Virus record (IMG/VR): IMGVR_UViG_3300046007_010531
Coordinates: 1 to 29,348 of that record
Length of the DNA: 29,348 nucleotides
Origin: a virus
Direction: 5' to 3' (one strand)
Shown here piece after piece: positions 20,660 through 27,215 of the stretch. The notes below the pieces were generated by a model, which saw nothing but the letters and a program-made list of their open reading frames with translations, ran no database searches and was not told the DNA's origin. Position 1 is the stretch's first letter, and the number at the start of each line of letters is the position of its first letter. Made by a program: the position numbers and the translations under genes.

Positions 20660-20747
20660 CGAAGTGATGTTTTATTGTTTCGCTGGCTTCGTTGCCGGCG
20701 CGGTGTGTGTTTGGTGCGCTTGGGCGCACGCAGTAACGAAGGACTGA
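20649..20747 (+). CDS. very small membrane protein (32 aa)
   Basis: The ATG at 20649 overlaps the end of the previous gene, with GGAG upstream (ACGGAGAACGGAAATG). It encodes 32 residues with one hydrophobic stretch (MFYCFAGFVAGAVCVWCAWAH) flanked by an acidic N-end and a Lys C-end, fitting a single membrane segment. The next gene starts four bases after its stop, so it fits the operon. Small size makes this uncertain. Confidence 0.5.
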   Translation: MQLDEVMFYCFAGFVAGAVCVWCAWAHAVTKD

Positions 20748-20750
20748 GCG

Positions 20751-21017
20751 ATGGCTAGGCAACAAAAAAAGAAATGGACCGCTGCTGAGTGGATTCGGTT
20801 TGGCAATCGCGTCAAAAGAGTAAGAAACGAATTGGGAAGTTTAGCCCGGGACATACAAGGCGTTTGCCCGAGACGAAACGTAAATGCGCTTTTTAGGATT
20901 CAAGACAAGCTCGACCATTGGAAGCACGAAATGGAGCAGTTTCCGTTTGGTGTCGTTCCTGAAGAAATAATAACTCAGGTGTTCTATGGAGACGAGCTTC
21001 CAGAAGATTATCAATAA
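20751..21017 (+). CDS. small basic phage protein, unknown function
   Basis: The protein has 88 residues. The N-terminus is very basic (MARQQKKKWTAAEW) and the central helices contain several Arg/Lys. The tail is acidic (GDELPEDYQ). No motif is recognised. It follows the 32-residue membrane protein by three bases, as part of the early rightward run. Confidence 0.65.
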   Translation: MARQQKKKWTAAEWIRFGNRVKRVRNELGSLARDIQGVCPRRNVNALFRIQDKLDHWKHEMEQFPFGVVPEEIITQVFYGDELPEDYQ

Positions 21018-21053
21018 GGCGATGGACTGCTGGAAAAGCGATAGTCGAAGTTT

Positions 21054-21123
21054 TGCACCGTGGCGGAATTGGTAGACGCAACCCGACAAGGGGAAAGCTC
21101 TTGGTTCAAGTCCAGGCGGTGCG
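21054..21123 (+). other. tRNA-Leu-like element lacking a normal anticodon arm
   Basis: The acceptor strands (T)GCACCG and CGGTGC(G) pair. The D-arm GGCGGAATTGGTAGACGC is a textbook tRNA-Leu D-arm, and the T-arm CTTGG-TTCAAGT-CCAGG is normal. Between them is only CCC-GACAA-GGG plus a short linker: a 5-base loop, no readable anticodon and no long variable arm. At about 70 bases it is too short for tRNA-Leu. It looks like a deleted or mimic tRNA, not a working one. Confidence 0.6.
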
Positions 21124-21165
21124 GTTGGGTGTCGGGATAAATGTCGGGGAAAAGGAGGTGAACGA

Positions 21166-21507
21166 ATGAGCGAGAAAATTGAACCTGGCGATGGATGGCG
21201 GTTGATTGACAAGCAAAAGGACACAAAGCGACCGGGCGACGAGTATTGGTCCTGCCTTGATGAGTGGGTTACCTCGTCGAATGACGGCATTTTTTATTCC
21301 GAACACGTTTACCGTCGCCGCATCCCGGCCAAGCCGGAGGCGATAGAAATTAACGGTCATCGAGTCAGCCTTGACAGCGGTTTTGTGCGAATTGGGCGTT
21401 TGTCTTCGCACTACTATTTTACGGCTCGGCCGGCGGCGATTCGCCAGCTAGCTGACTGGCTGACACGGTTTGCCGACTGGCGAGAGGCACAAGGAGAGGC
21501 CAAATGA
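21166..21507 (+). CDS. small phage early protein, unknown function
   Basis: This 113-residue protein starts after AAGGAGGTGAACGA, a strong ribosome site. The first half has EPGDGWRLIDKQKDTKRPGDEYW and a VYRRRIP turn, a pattern seen in small accessory proteins of phage early operons. The second half has a strand pair and a Trp-rich helix (ADWLTRFADWREAQGEAK). The C-terminal phrase DWREA-x-GEAK recurs at the end of the next protein, hinting at local duplication of a tail segment. Function unknown. Confidence 0.68.
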   Translation: MSEKIEPGDGWRLIDKQKDTKRPGDEYWSCLDEWVTSSNDGIFYSEHVYRRRIPAKPEAIEINGHRVSLDSGFVRIGRLSSHYYFTARPAAIRQLADWLTRFADWREAQGEAK

Positions 21508-21779
21508 GCGATGACAAAATGCGAGCCGAGTTTGAAGCGTGGGCTGACAAGCAATGCATGTCGCTTGCCCGCATTGGCTGGAAAGACGGAAGCGTCAGCG
21601 AGTATGCCTACACGTCCACCTTTGATGCGTGGCAGGTTTGGCAAGCTGCCTACGCTGCTGGGCGGCTGTCGGTGCAGAAAGAGAAAGAAGATTGGTCGAA
21701 GGCGGTAAACAAGGCATTTATTGACTCCACAAGGAAATCAGTTGATGACTGGCGAGAGGCACGGGAAGGGGCTAAGTAA
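21504..21779 (+). CDS. small phage early protein, unknown function
   Basis: This 91-residue protein overlaps the previous gene by four bases (ATGA). It has MRAEFEAWADKQC at the start and TFDAWQVWQAAYAAGRL in the middle, a composition common in small phage proteins where an E-x-W helix precedes a W-x-A-A-x-x-A-G helix. The end (DDWREAREGAK) mirrors that of the upstream protein. Function unknown. Confidence 0.68.
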   Translation: MSDDKMRAEFEAWADKQCMSLARIGWKDGSVSEYAYTSTFDAWQVWQAAYAAGRLSVQKEKEDWSKAVNKAFIDSTRKSVDDWREAREGAK

Positions 21780-21795
21780 TTAGAACTCTAGCGGT

Positions 21796-21857
21796 AACCG
21801 AGTCGCCGCCAAGGGACTCGGGGTTGAGAACTAGGTGACCGGCGACTTCGGTTCACC
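21796..21857 (+). other. structured non-coding leader with two hairpins
   Basis: AACCGAGTC (21796-21804) pairs with GACTCGG..TT (21815-21825, small bulge). GGTGACC (21834-21840) pairs with GGTTCACC (21850-21857, one-base bulge) and is followed by CTTTGTT. It may be a weak terminator plus leader for the gene at 21878. No gene is seen here. Confidence 0.4.
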
Positions 21858-21877
21858 GCTTTGTTATCGGGTGATTT

Positions 21878-22204
21878 ATGTGGGACCATTCAGTATATAA
21901 CATGGAAGCAAACGCAAGACGCACGGAGCGGCAGAAAAGAACTGTGTGTATTTCTGAGATAGAGCCGCTGTCAGTCAGGGAAAAGCTCTTAGTCGAGAAT
22001 GCATATCGTCGCGGGTTTTTCCAAGGGTGGTATCAGTGTTTAGAGACAATGAAAGATGCGGTCTCTGAACGCACCATGGAGAGATTTTTGTACGGCCCAT
22101 TGTATCGATGGAGGTACAGTAAGCATGGTGGGAAGCTTACAATCCCACCGGAACTGCGTCGAATAAAACCATCGATAACAACAGCTATACAGCCACCTGC
22201 GTAA
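21878..22204 (+). CDS. small phage protein, unknown function
   Basis: The protein has 108 residues. The middle is helical (SVREKLLVENAYRRGFFQGWYQCLE) and resembles the R-x-G-x-x-x-G-W pattern of small phage helical proteins. The C-terminus is basic. Its codon use is less GC-rich than that of its neighbours, so it may be a recent arrival. The ribosome site is weak (GGGTG). No family is recognised. Confidence 0.55.
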   Translation: MWDHSVYNMEANARRTERQKRTVCISEIEPLSVREKLLVENAYRRGFFQGWYQCLETMKDAVSERTMERFLYGPLYRWRYSKHGGKLTIPPELRRIKPSITTAIQPPA

Positions 22205-22265
22205 CGCCAAGCCTGTATCGCCGACAGACGGCTTTTCGCAGCACAGTGAAGCACGGAGGCAAAAA

Positions 22266-23111
22266 ATGAGAATCTTAAACCTTGGAGCCGGCGTCCAGTC
22301 AACGACGCTTTTTCTGATGCTGATTAACGGCGACTTGCCGCCGGTTGACTACGCCATTTTTGCGGACACGGGCGACGAACCGCAGGACGTGTACCAGCAC
22401 CTCGAATTCCTCAAAACGCTTGGCGGGCCGGAAATTGTCGTTTGTCGGGCAAGCGAAACAAGCCTTGGCGATAACCTCAAAAACGGCATGAACGCCACCG
22501 GCCAATGGTTTGTTTCGATTCCGGCTTATACGGCTGACGATGTTGGCAAGCCGCTTGGAATCGGTCGCCGGCAATGCACCGCCGAATACAAGATTAAGCC
22601 AATCGAAAAGGCGATTAGACAACTTGCTGGACTGGAAAAGGGCCAGCGTAAACCGAAGGAACTGGAAATTACGCAGTTGTTTGGATTGTCGTTTGACGAG
22701 CCTCGGCGTGTGGACAGGGTGCGGACGCGGTTCATCGGTCGGGCTGGATGGCGTGCCGAGTTCCCGTTGTTTGACGAATTTATGACCCGCAGTGACTGCT
22801 TGGCGTGGCTTTCAAAGCGACTTCCCGGCTACACAGTGCCACGTTCTGCCTGCGTGTTCTGCCCGTACCGCAGCGACGATGAGTGGCTGAGGCTTAAGGA
22901 GACGGACCGGCAAGGCTGGAATCGAGCGGTCGAGATTGACGAGGCCATGAGAGACGAATCAAGCCGCTGCACAAAAGGCATGGAATCGAAGCAGTATGTG
23001 CATAGAAGCTGCCAGCCGTTGGCCTTGGTGCAGTTGCAGGCCAAACCGCCTGACAAGCAGATGAAGTTTCAGTTTTCGCAGATGGACTGCGAAGGCATGT
23101 GCGGCAACTAA
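22266..23111 (+). CDS. PP-loop (PAPS reductase/adenine nucleotide alpha-hydrolase-like) phage enzyme
   Basis: This 281-residue protein has GGAGG before its ATG. The fold cues are MRILNLGAGVQSTTLFLM (P-loop-like nucleotide site), YAIFADTGDEPQDVYQHLEFL, GRRQCTAEYKIKPIEKAIR and SACVFCPYRSDDEWLRLK (Cys pair). This is a common phage branch of the adenylation superfamily that includes PAPS reductase, DndC and tRNA thiolases. It activates a substrate with ATP; which substrate is unknown. It is not the QueC type that would directly feed 7-deazaguanine synthesis. It lies in the early rightward region before NinG. Confidence 0.8.
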   Translation: MRILNLGAGVQSTTLFLMLINGDLPPVDYAIFADTGDEPQDVYQHLEFLKTLGGPEIVVCRASETSLGDNLKNGMNATGQWFVSIPAYTADDVGKPLGIGRRQCTAEYKIKPIEKAIRQLAGLEKGQRKPKELEITQLFGLSFDEPRRVDRVRTRFIGRAGWRAEFPLFDEFMTRSDCLAWLSKRLPGYTVPRSACVFCPYRSDDEWLRLKETDRQGWNRAVEIDEAMRDESSRCTKGMESKQYVHRSCQPLALVQLQAKPPDKQMKFQFSQMDCEGMCGN

Positions 23112-23186
23112 CAGCCGATGCAGCCTTTAACAACGCAGTAAAACACGATTCAGTAACGAAAATACCCCTTTTTTTATTGCAAACCA

Positions 23187-23200
23187 TAGGTAGGAGCCTA
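23187..23200. promoter_or_regulatory. TAGG-N6-CCTA palindrome (site 14)
   Basis: The spacer is TAGGAG, so the site itself contains the ribosome-binding AGGAG for the NinG-like gene that starts at TTG 23205. Confidence 0.7.
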
Positions 23201-23204
23201 CCGC

Positions 23205-23678
23205 TTGAAACGGACTGCGCTGAAACGAAAGACGCCAATGAAGCGGACGGCGCTGCGCCGCAAACCAGCCAAGAAAAAGTCGCTGCGAGCGTTAAAAAAG
23301 AAAGCCTGGGAACTGCTCAGCAAGGCAATCCGGCTGGAGCGACGAGAAGGGAAAGACTTGCTTGTCTGGTGCGTTAGCTGCCAGCGAAAAATGCCGTGGA
23401 AGCAAATTCAAGCCGGCCATTTCATCGACGGTAGGTTTAACTCAATCCTGTTCGACGAACTTGGCATCCACCCGCAATGCGGCCTTTGCAACGTCGTTCA
23501 TAACGGCCGCAAAGAGGAGTATTTCATTTACATGGAGATGACGTTTGGTCGAGAAGCAATCGACGAGCTTCGTGTCCAGCGGAACAAACAAGTCAATTTC
23601 ACCTCCGAGCAACTGGAGCAGATGATTGCCGGCTACAGGCAGCGAATCAAAGACGAAATCGACCGAAGGGGAGAGTGA
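23205..23678 (+). CDS. ninG: NinG/Rap-type recombination nuclease
   Basis: The protein has 157 residues from TTG 23205 (a stop precedes in frame, and AGGAG is eight bases upstream). A very basic N-terminus (KRTALKRKTPMKRTALRRK) leads to the zinc/HNH-like core: CVSCQRKMPWKQIQAGHFIDGR, then HPQCGLCNVVHNGRKEEY. This is the phage NinG family, which acts on branched recombination intermediates in lambdoid phages. It fits the YqaJ/RecT system upstream. Its stop overlaps the thermonuclease start. Confidence 0.85.
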   Translation: MKRTALKRKTPMKRTALRRKPAKKKSLRALKKKAWELLSKAIRLERREGKDLLVWCVSCQRKMPWKQIQAGHFIDGRFNSILFDELGIHPQCGLCNVVHNGRKEEYFIYMEMTFGREAIDELRVQRNKQVNFTSEQLEQMIAGYRQRIKDEIDRRGE

Positions 23679-24001
23679 TGTACGAGTATCGCGGAGAAGT
23701 GGTCAACGTGGTCGATGGAGACACGGTTGATGTTCGGATTGACCTGGGCCTGGAAATTCAGCGAGAGATTCGGCTACGGCTGTTTGGAATTAACGCCGCC
23801 GAGCGGTTTACCTACCTCGGGAAGATGGCCACCGAGGCCTTGCGGGACACACTGGCGGGCAACCCTAAAGTCACCGTCAAGACATTCAAGGACCGAACCG
23901 AGAAATACGGACGCTACCTCGCGATTCTCACCGCCGAGGACGGCACGAATATCAATGACTGGCTGGTCGAGAGCCACCTTGCAGAAAGACAAACGGGCTG
24001 A
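23678..24001 (+). CDS. thermonuclease (SNase-fold) protein
   Basis: The protein has 107 residues from ATG 23678, coupled to NinG (GTGATG, with GGGGAG before it). The SNase fold is complete: VVNVVDGDTVDVRIDLG, LRLFGINAAE (Arg and Glu matching Arg35 and Glu43), and TEKYGRYLAIL (Arg87 equivalent). It is smaller than most secreted SNases and lacks a signal peptide, so it would act in the cytoplasm on DNA or RNA. It is the last gene of the rightward operon. Confidence 0.88.
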   Translation: MYEYRGEVVNVVDGDTVDVRIDLGLEIQREIRLRLFGINAAERFTYLGKMATEALRDTLAGNPKVTVKTFKDRTEKYGRYLAILTAEDGTNINDWLVESHLAERQTG

Positions 24002-24019
24002 CCAGTTAAGGCCAGCCCG
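23994..24019 (-). terminator. terminator between converging operons
   Basis: CGGGCTG (23994-24000) pairs with CAGCCCG (24013-24019), with an inner mismatch and two further pairs. Read leftward a U-rich tail (TTTGTCTTT) follows, so it mainly ends the leftward 24654 gene; the rightward side lacks Us. Confidence 0.6.
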
Positions 24020-24057
24020 CTTGCGAACTGCAACGGAAGGAAGGTAGCGACCGTGCG

Positions 24058-24654
24058 TTATGCCTTGGTTGCTGCTCGGACTGCCGGCAGCGAGTAAAGA
24101 ACCGTCATGCGGGTCCGGCCGGCATCTCCAGCCGCGCCGACGGTCGTGACCGACCCGCGAATCTTGCGAGCCGTTGCCGAGTACCGATTGTTCCAGTGGG
24201 TATTCGTGCCGCCGTTGTATGCGCCAGCCTTGCCGCCAGCTTGGGCAAAAGACAGCCCTTCGTTGGCAAGCAAGTCAGTTGCCTTGAGGTTGATGCCAGT
24301 GAAGAATCCGTCAAAGTCAATTTCAACGCCTGCTGTGGTCGCATCACCGACAATCATCGTGGCGCTGGTGGTCGCTGTCCACACGGCGGTTTGGTGGACC
24401 ACAATATCAACCACAGTCGCCCCGGCGGGCAGATTAACGTCTCCCGTGTAAGTGCCAGCTCCGGTAGTTTCGGTGAAGGTCACTTCAGCAGAGCAGATTC
24501 CGGTTGCTGGGTTATATGTGTTGGTCGTATCGTTGAACACTTCCAAGACAAGGGTGTCGTTGTTGAGAAACGGCTGCCCGCTGCTGGCGTTAAGGGGGCG
24601 CTGGGCGGTCGTGCCGCTCATCGACAGGCCGTTCATTACGAGTGGGTCGGACAT
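24058..24654 (-). CDS. phage virion-associated protein
   Basis: The protein has 198 residues from ATG 24654 (GGAG seven bases upstream). Upstream in-frame codons fall in the terminator and are not used. It is Thr/Ala/Gly-rich with many short strands (LPAGATVVDIVVHQTAVWTA, SATMIVGDATTAGVEIDFDG, ARKIRGSVTTVGAAGDAG), the pattern of a beta-sandwich structural protein of tailed phages. It has its own terminators on both sides, which suggests an abundant product made from a separate transcript. Decoration, tail or fibre roles cannot be told apart. Confidence 0.68.
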   Translation of the reverse strand: MSDPLVMNGLSMSGTTAQRPLNASSGQPFLNNDTLVLEVFNDTTNTYNPATGICSAEVTFTETTGAGTYTGDVNLPAGATVVDIVVHQTAVWTATTSATMIVGDATTAGVEIDFDGFFTGINLKATDLLANEGLSFAQAGGKAGAYNGGTNTHWNNRYSATARKIRGSVTTVGAAGDAGRTRMTVLYSLPAVRAATKA

Positions 24655-24672
24655 GTATTTTCTCCTAGGAAC

Positions 24673-24713
24673 AAAAAAAGCCGACCGACCCACAATTGGG
24701 TTATCGGCCGGCT
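24673..24713 (-). terminator. intrinsic terminator just upstream of the 24654 virion gene
   Basis: AGCCG..CCGA CCCA (24679-24692) pairs with TGGG..TCGG.CGGCT (24697-24713). Seven Us follow in the leftward transcript. It ends the tail operon at 24760 only 18 bases before the next start codon. Confidence 0.75.
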
Positions 24714-24759
24714 CTGTTGGTCAGTTGCCTTGAATTGTCGAACTATTTTATTGGCATTC

Positions 24760-25302
24760 TCATAACTGCCAAATCCAATTCACTCGAAAATCGAGTGTAA
24801 TGCCCAAAAACGGGTAGGGTTCCAGTTCCTGCGGGCTTGTGCAGCCGGTAATCATCAAATCGTCAGCCAAAAGAGCATACCCATCCTGATTTCGGGGCTG
24901 CCACCGCTGCCGAGTGCCAGTCGTGCCGTTGTAGTCCACCAGCAAAGCCGAGAGTATTTTGGGCTTGATAACGGTGATCAACCCCCTGCTCCGGTCCTCG
25001 GCCAGCGAGATGTTCAAGTTATGAGGCTGCTCGCTTTCCATTCTCACCATTGGCGTGACAAGAACATGGCAGGACTCCATAACGCCGCAGGGCGGCATCG
25101 TTGTCCGATCCGAGCCTTGTGTGCCGTAGACGCTGTTACTCACCGCAATCGAGCAGCACAGGTCAAAATCGGGGGCTTCCCGCGGAAGCGGCTGGTCATC
25201 GAAATAGAGATTGTCAGGCCCAAGCAAATCATCCACTCGGTCCAGCAATCGATTGCGGACAGCCTGGAGAATCTCGACTTGGGTGACTTGTGCAATCTGC
25301 AT
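24760..25302 (-). CDS. putative tail-completion or neck-type phage protein
   Basis: This 180-residue protein overlaps the upstream stop by one base (TGATG). The N-terminus (TQVEILQAVRNRLLDRVDDL) is a helix, followed by alternating strands and a closing LGITLDFRVNWIWQL strand. Tail-terminator proteins have this size and plan, and the genomic place between the virion gene and tail genes agrees. The assignment is from shape and context only. Confidence 0.55.
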   Translation of the reverse strand: MQIAQVTQVEILQAVRNRLLDRVDDLLGPDNLYFDDQPLPREAPDFDLCCSIAVSNSVYGTQGSDRTTMPPCGVMESCHVLVTPMVRMESEQPHNLNISLAEDRSRGLITVIKPKILSALLVDYNGTTGTRQRWQPRNQDGYALLADDLMITGCTSPQELEPYPFLGITLDFRVNWIWQL

Positions 25303-25622
25303 CAGATTTTACCGCCAACTGCGGCATTTTTAGGGGCATCAGCCTTTACCGGGCTTGATTCGCCAATGGCTGGGGAGCTTGGCGACCCGAGGGCTTCCCC
25401 CAGCGGCTTGGGCTCTGCGCTGGTCCAGCTGGTCGCAAACTTTTGAGCAAGCGCCGCAATGTCCGCCAAAACATTATCCCGAAAATCGTCCGAGGCTTTT
25501 TCTAACCTCGCACGGTCTTTCGTGATTGCGTACAAAACCTGAAACGCAGACTCAGCTTGCCAAGCCAGTCTTGGCGAACGTTCAAAAATCGAACCGATTT
25601 CGTTTGTCAAGTTCCATCCCAC
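25302..25622 (-). CDS. small phage protein in tail region, unknown function
   Basis: The protein has 106 residues, most likely from GTG 25622, overlapping the end of the 25978 gene by 16 bases. An in-frame TTG at 25610 is a possible alternative. The N-terminal two-thirds are helical (AESAFQVLYAITKDRARLEKA). The end is Pro/Ser/Ala-rich and flexible. No family is recognised. Confidence 0.6.
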   Translation of the reverse strand: MGWNLTNEIGSIFERSPRLAWQAESAFQVLYAITKDRARLEKASDDFRDNVLADIAALAQKFATSWTSAEPKPLGEALGSPSSPAIGESSPVKADAPKNAAVGGKI

Positions 25623-25978
25623 CCAGAGCCGACATGAACTCGAAAGCTTTGCGCGTCACCGGCCCAACTGACGCTGACAAAGTAGGTTCCAGCAGTAGCA
25701 AAATTCGCTCGGGGAATGACGACCTCCAGATTGAAGCCATCCTTTCCGTCTACGCCTGGGTTCCACCGCGGGTCAGGGTTGCCTGTCGTCCCTTTTACGG
25801 GTGTCACCTTCGCGGCCGTCAATCCGCTAATCGTGACGGCTTCAAAAGGGGTAAAATCCTTACTGAGCTTGACCGTCACAGTTTCTACGTTCGAGCTAGT
25901 CAGCGGGATGCCTGCATTGCTGCGCATCATCATCAGCAAAACGCAGTCTTGTCGCTCAGTCAGTATCTTGGTTCGCAT
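25607..25978 (-). CDS. small beta-rich phage protein, possibly a tail component
   Basis: The protein has 123 residues and its ATG lies 23 bases inside the end of the glycosyltransferase-like gene. It is strand-rich with an Ig-like look (NVETVTVKLSKDFTPFEAVT, GLTAAKVTPVKGTTG, NFATAGTYFVSVSWAGDAQ). Small Ig-like domains are common in phage tails and decorations. No specific family is recognised. Confidence 0.6.
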   Translation of the reverse strand: MRTKILTERQDCVLLMMMRSNAGIPLTSSNVETVTVKLSKDFTPFEAVTISGLTAAKVTPVKGTTGNPDPRWNPGVDGKDGFNLEVVIPRANFATAGTYFVSVSWAGDAQSFRVHVGSGWDGT

Positions 25979-27215
25979 TTATTTGCACCAAACCGGTCAA
26001 GTCGCTACACGTCGAACAGGCCCGTACCTTGCCATTCAAGCAGCTTTCTGGCCGTAAAGAGCACTCGCCGTGCAGTTTGCAGCCCCAAACAGAAATTGGC
26101 CGCTTGACGCAGGGCCGACTGCCGGACTGCATTGTATAGGTAATTCCCTTGCGGTGAACGCAAAATAACTCCTCGGCCGCCGCAGACAATTCCGCCTTGG
26201 ACGGGCCGGGCGCGGTCGGGTTTTCTGCTTGGGCCTGCTTCGGGGCCGGACGAGTAATCTGAACGACCCGGCTGGTCATCGCCCGGTCAGCGCAGGTGAT
26301 ACACCGCTGGGTGTGACTGGAGTTAATTCGTTCCAGTACGCATTCACCATGCTTGGGGCAGTTAAAGACAGGCATCAGCTTGCCGTTAAACGGACTGAAC
26401 TCGAACCGAGAGACTTCGCCCAGGTGCAAACAAGCTTTATTGGTCAGGGTCACCGTCTCGCCAGTGATTTCCGCAATCACGGCATTCTGGCCGGTTTTTT
26501 CCCACGGGCTCGGCTGCGGAAAATGCTCCAGCAGGGCCGCTCGCAAACTACCATCAAAGGCCGCATCGCTCCAATTCACGGCTTTGCGGGATTGAAGAGT
26601 TTTTTCCCAGTAAGCCTGCGTTTTATTTCCACGAACGTAGGCGAAATCATTTACCGCTGGTTCTGTAGAGACCTGGAATCGGTTGGCGTACAAAATCTCA
26701 ATTAACCAATTCCGGCTGGTCAAATCGACTTCCGAAGCCAACTGGAGGAGTTTTTGTTTTTCAAAACACCACGGCCAGTGGGTTGCGGTGTCTTTCGTTG
26801 GCCAGCCCCGCGCCGCGCACTCAGTCAGTGTTGCTTTTCTGGATTCGTGCCACGAAGAACCGCCAATTCGAGCAATGTCCGAATCGGTGTAATTGCCACC
26901 ACCGCGATGCCTGGCGGTCAACAAGTCTTGAATGTCAATTTCGCTGCTGACAACCGTGTCATCACTGAACACCAAAAACCGCTCGGTAACGCAATCGTTC
27001 CAGCAGGCGGTGAGGAGCTTGGACTGCACATCTCGCTCGCGGCTGCCGTTCTCGGTAACGGCAATGCGGTCCCCGGCGTACCACTCAGGCGCGCGGCCAA
27101 CGATTACCGGCATGACAACACAGCCCTTTAGGTTTTGAAGGCTGCGTAGGCTCCACCGCAGTTCATCTCCCCGTGCGGCGTGGTCGAGAAAAGGGTAAAC
27201 AGCGCTGATAATCAT
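25956..27215 (-). CDS. glycosyltransferase-like protein with two C-terminal zinc-binding repeats
   Basis: The protein has 419 residues from ATG 27215, coupled to the upstream stop (ATGA). The N-terminal 230 residues resemble a nucleotide-sugar transferase fold: WSLRSLQN, VVMPVIVGRAPEW, FLVFSDDTVVSSE (an Asp-Asp metal-like pair) and WCFEKQKLL. The C-terminus has two related zinc modules: CPKHGECVLERINSS..CITCADR (about 290-315) and CKLHGECSLRPES..CSTCSDL (about 380-410), each CxxHGxC..CxxC. It may transfer sugar to a virion or host surface target, with the zinc modules binding a partner (inference). Confidence 0.6.
   Translation of the reverse strand: MIISAVYPFLDHAARGDELRWSLRSLQNLKGCVVMPVIVGRAPEWYAGDRIAVTENGSRERDVQSKLLTACWNDCVTERFLVFSDDTVVSSEIDIQDLLTARHRGGGNYTDSDIARIGGSSWHESRKATLTECAARGWPTKDTATHWPWCFEKQKLLQLASEVDLTSRNWLIEILYANRFQVSTEPAVNDFAYVRGNKTQAYWEKTLQSRKAVNWSDAAFDGSLRAALLEHFPQPSPWEKTGQNAVIAEITGETVTLTNKACLHLGEVSRFEFSPFNGKLMPVFNCPKHGECVLERINSSHTQRCITCADRAMTSRVVQITRPAPKQAQAENPTAPGPSKAELSAAAEELFCVHRKGITYTMQSGSRPCVKRPISVWGCKLHGECSLRPESCLNGKVRACSTCSDLTGLVQINANQDTD
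26137..26150. promoter_or_regulatory. near-match palindrome, TAGG-N6-CCTT
   Basis: One mismatch; the spacer is TAATTC. It lies inside the zinc-repeat end of the glycosyltransferase-like gene, far from any start. It could be chance. Confidence 0.25.
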
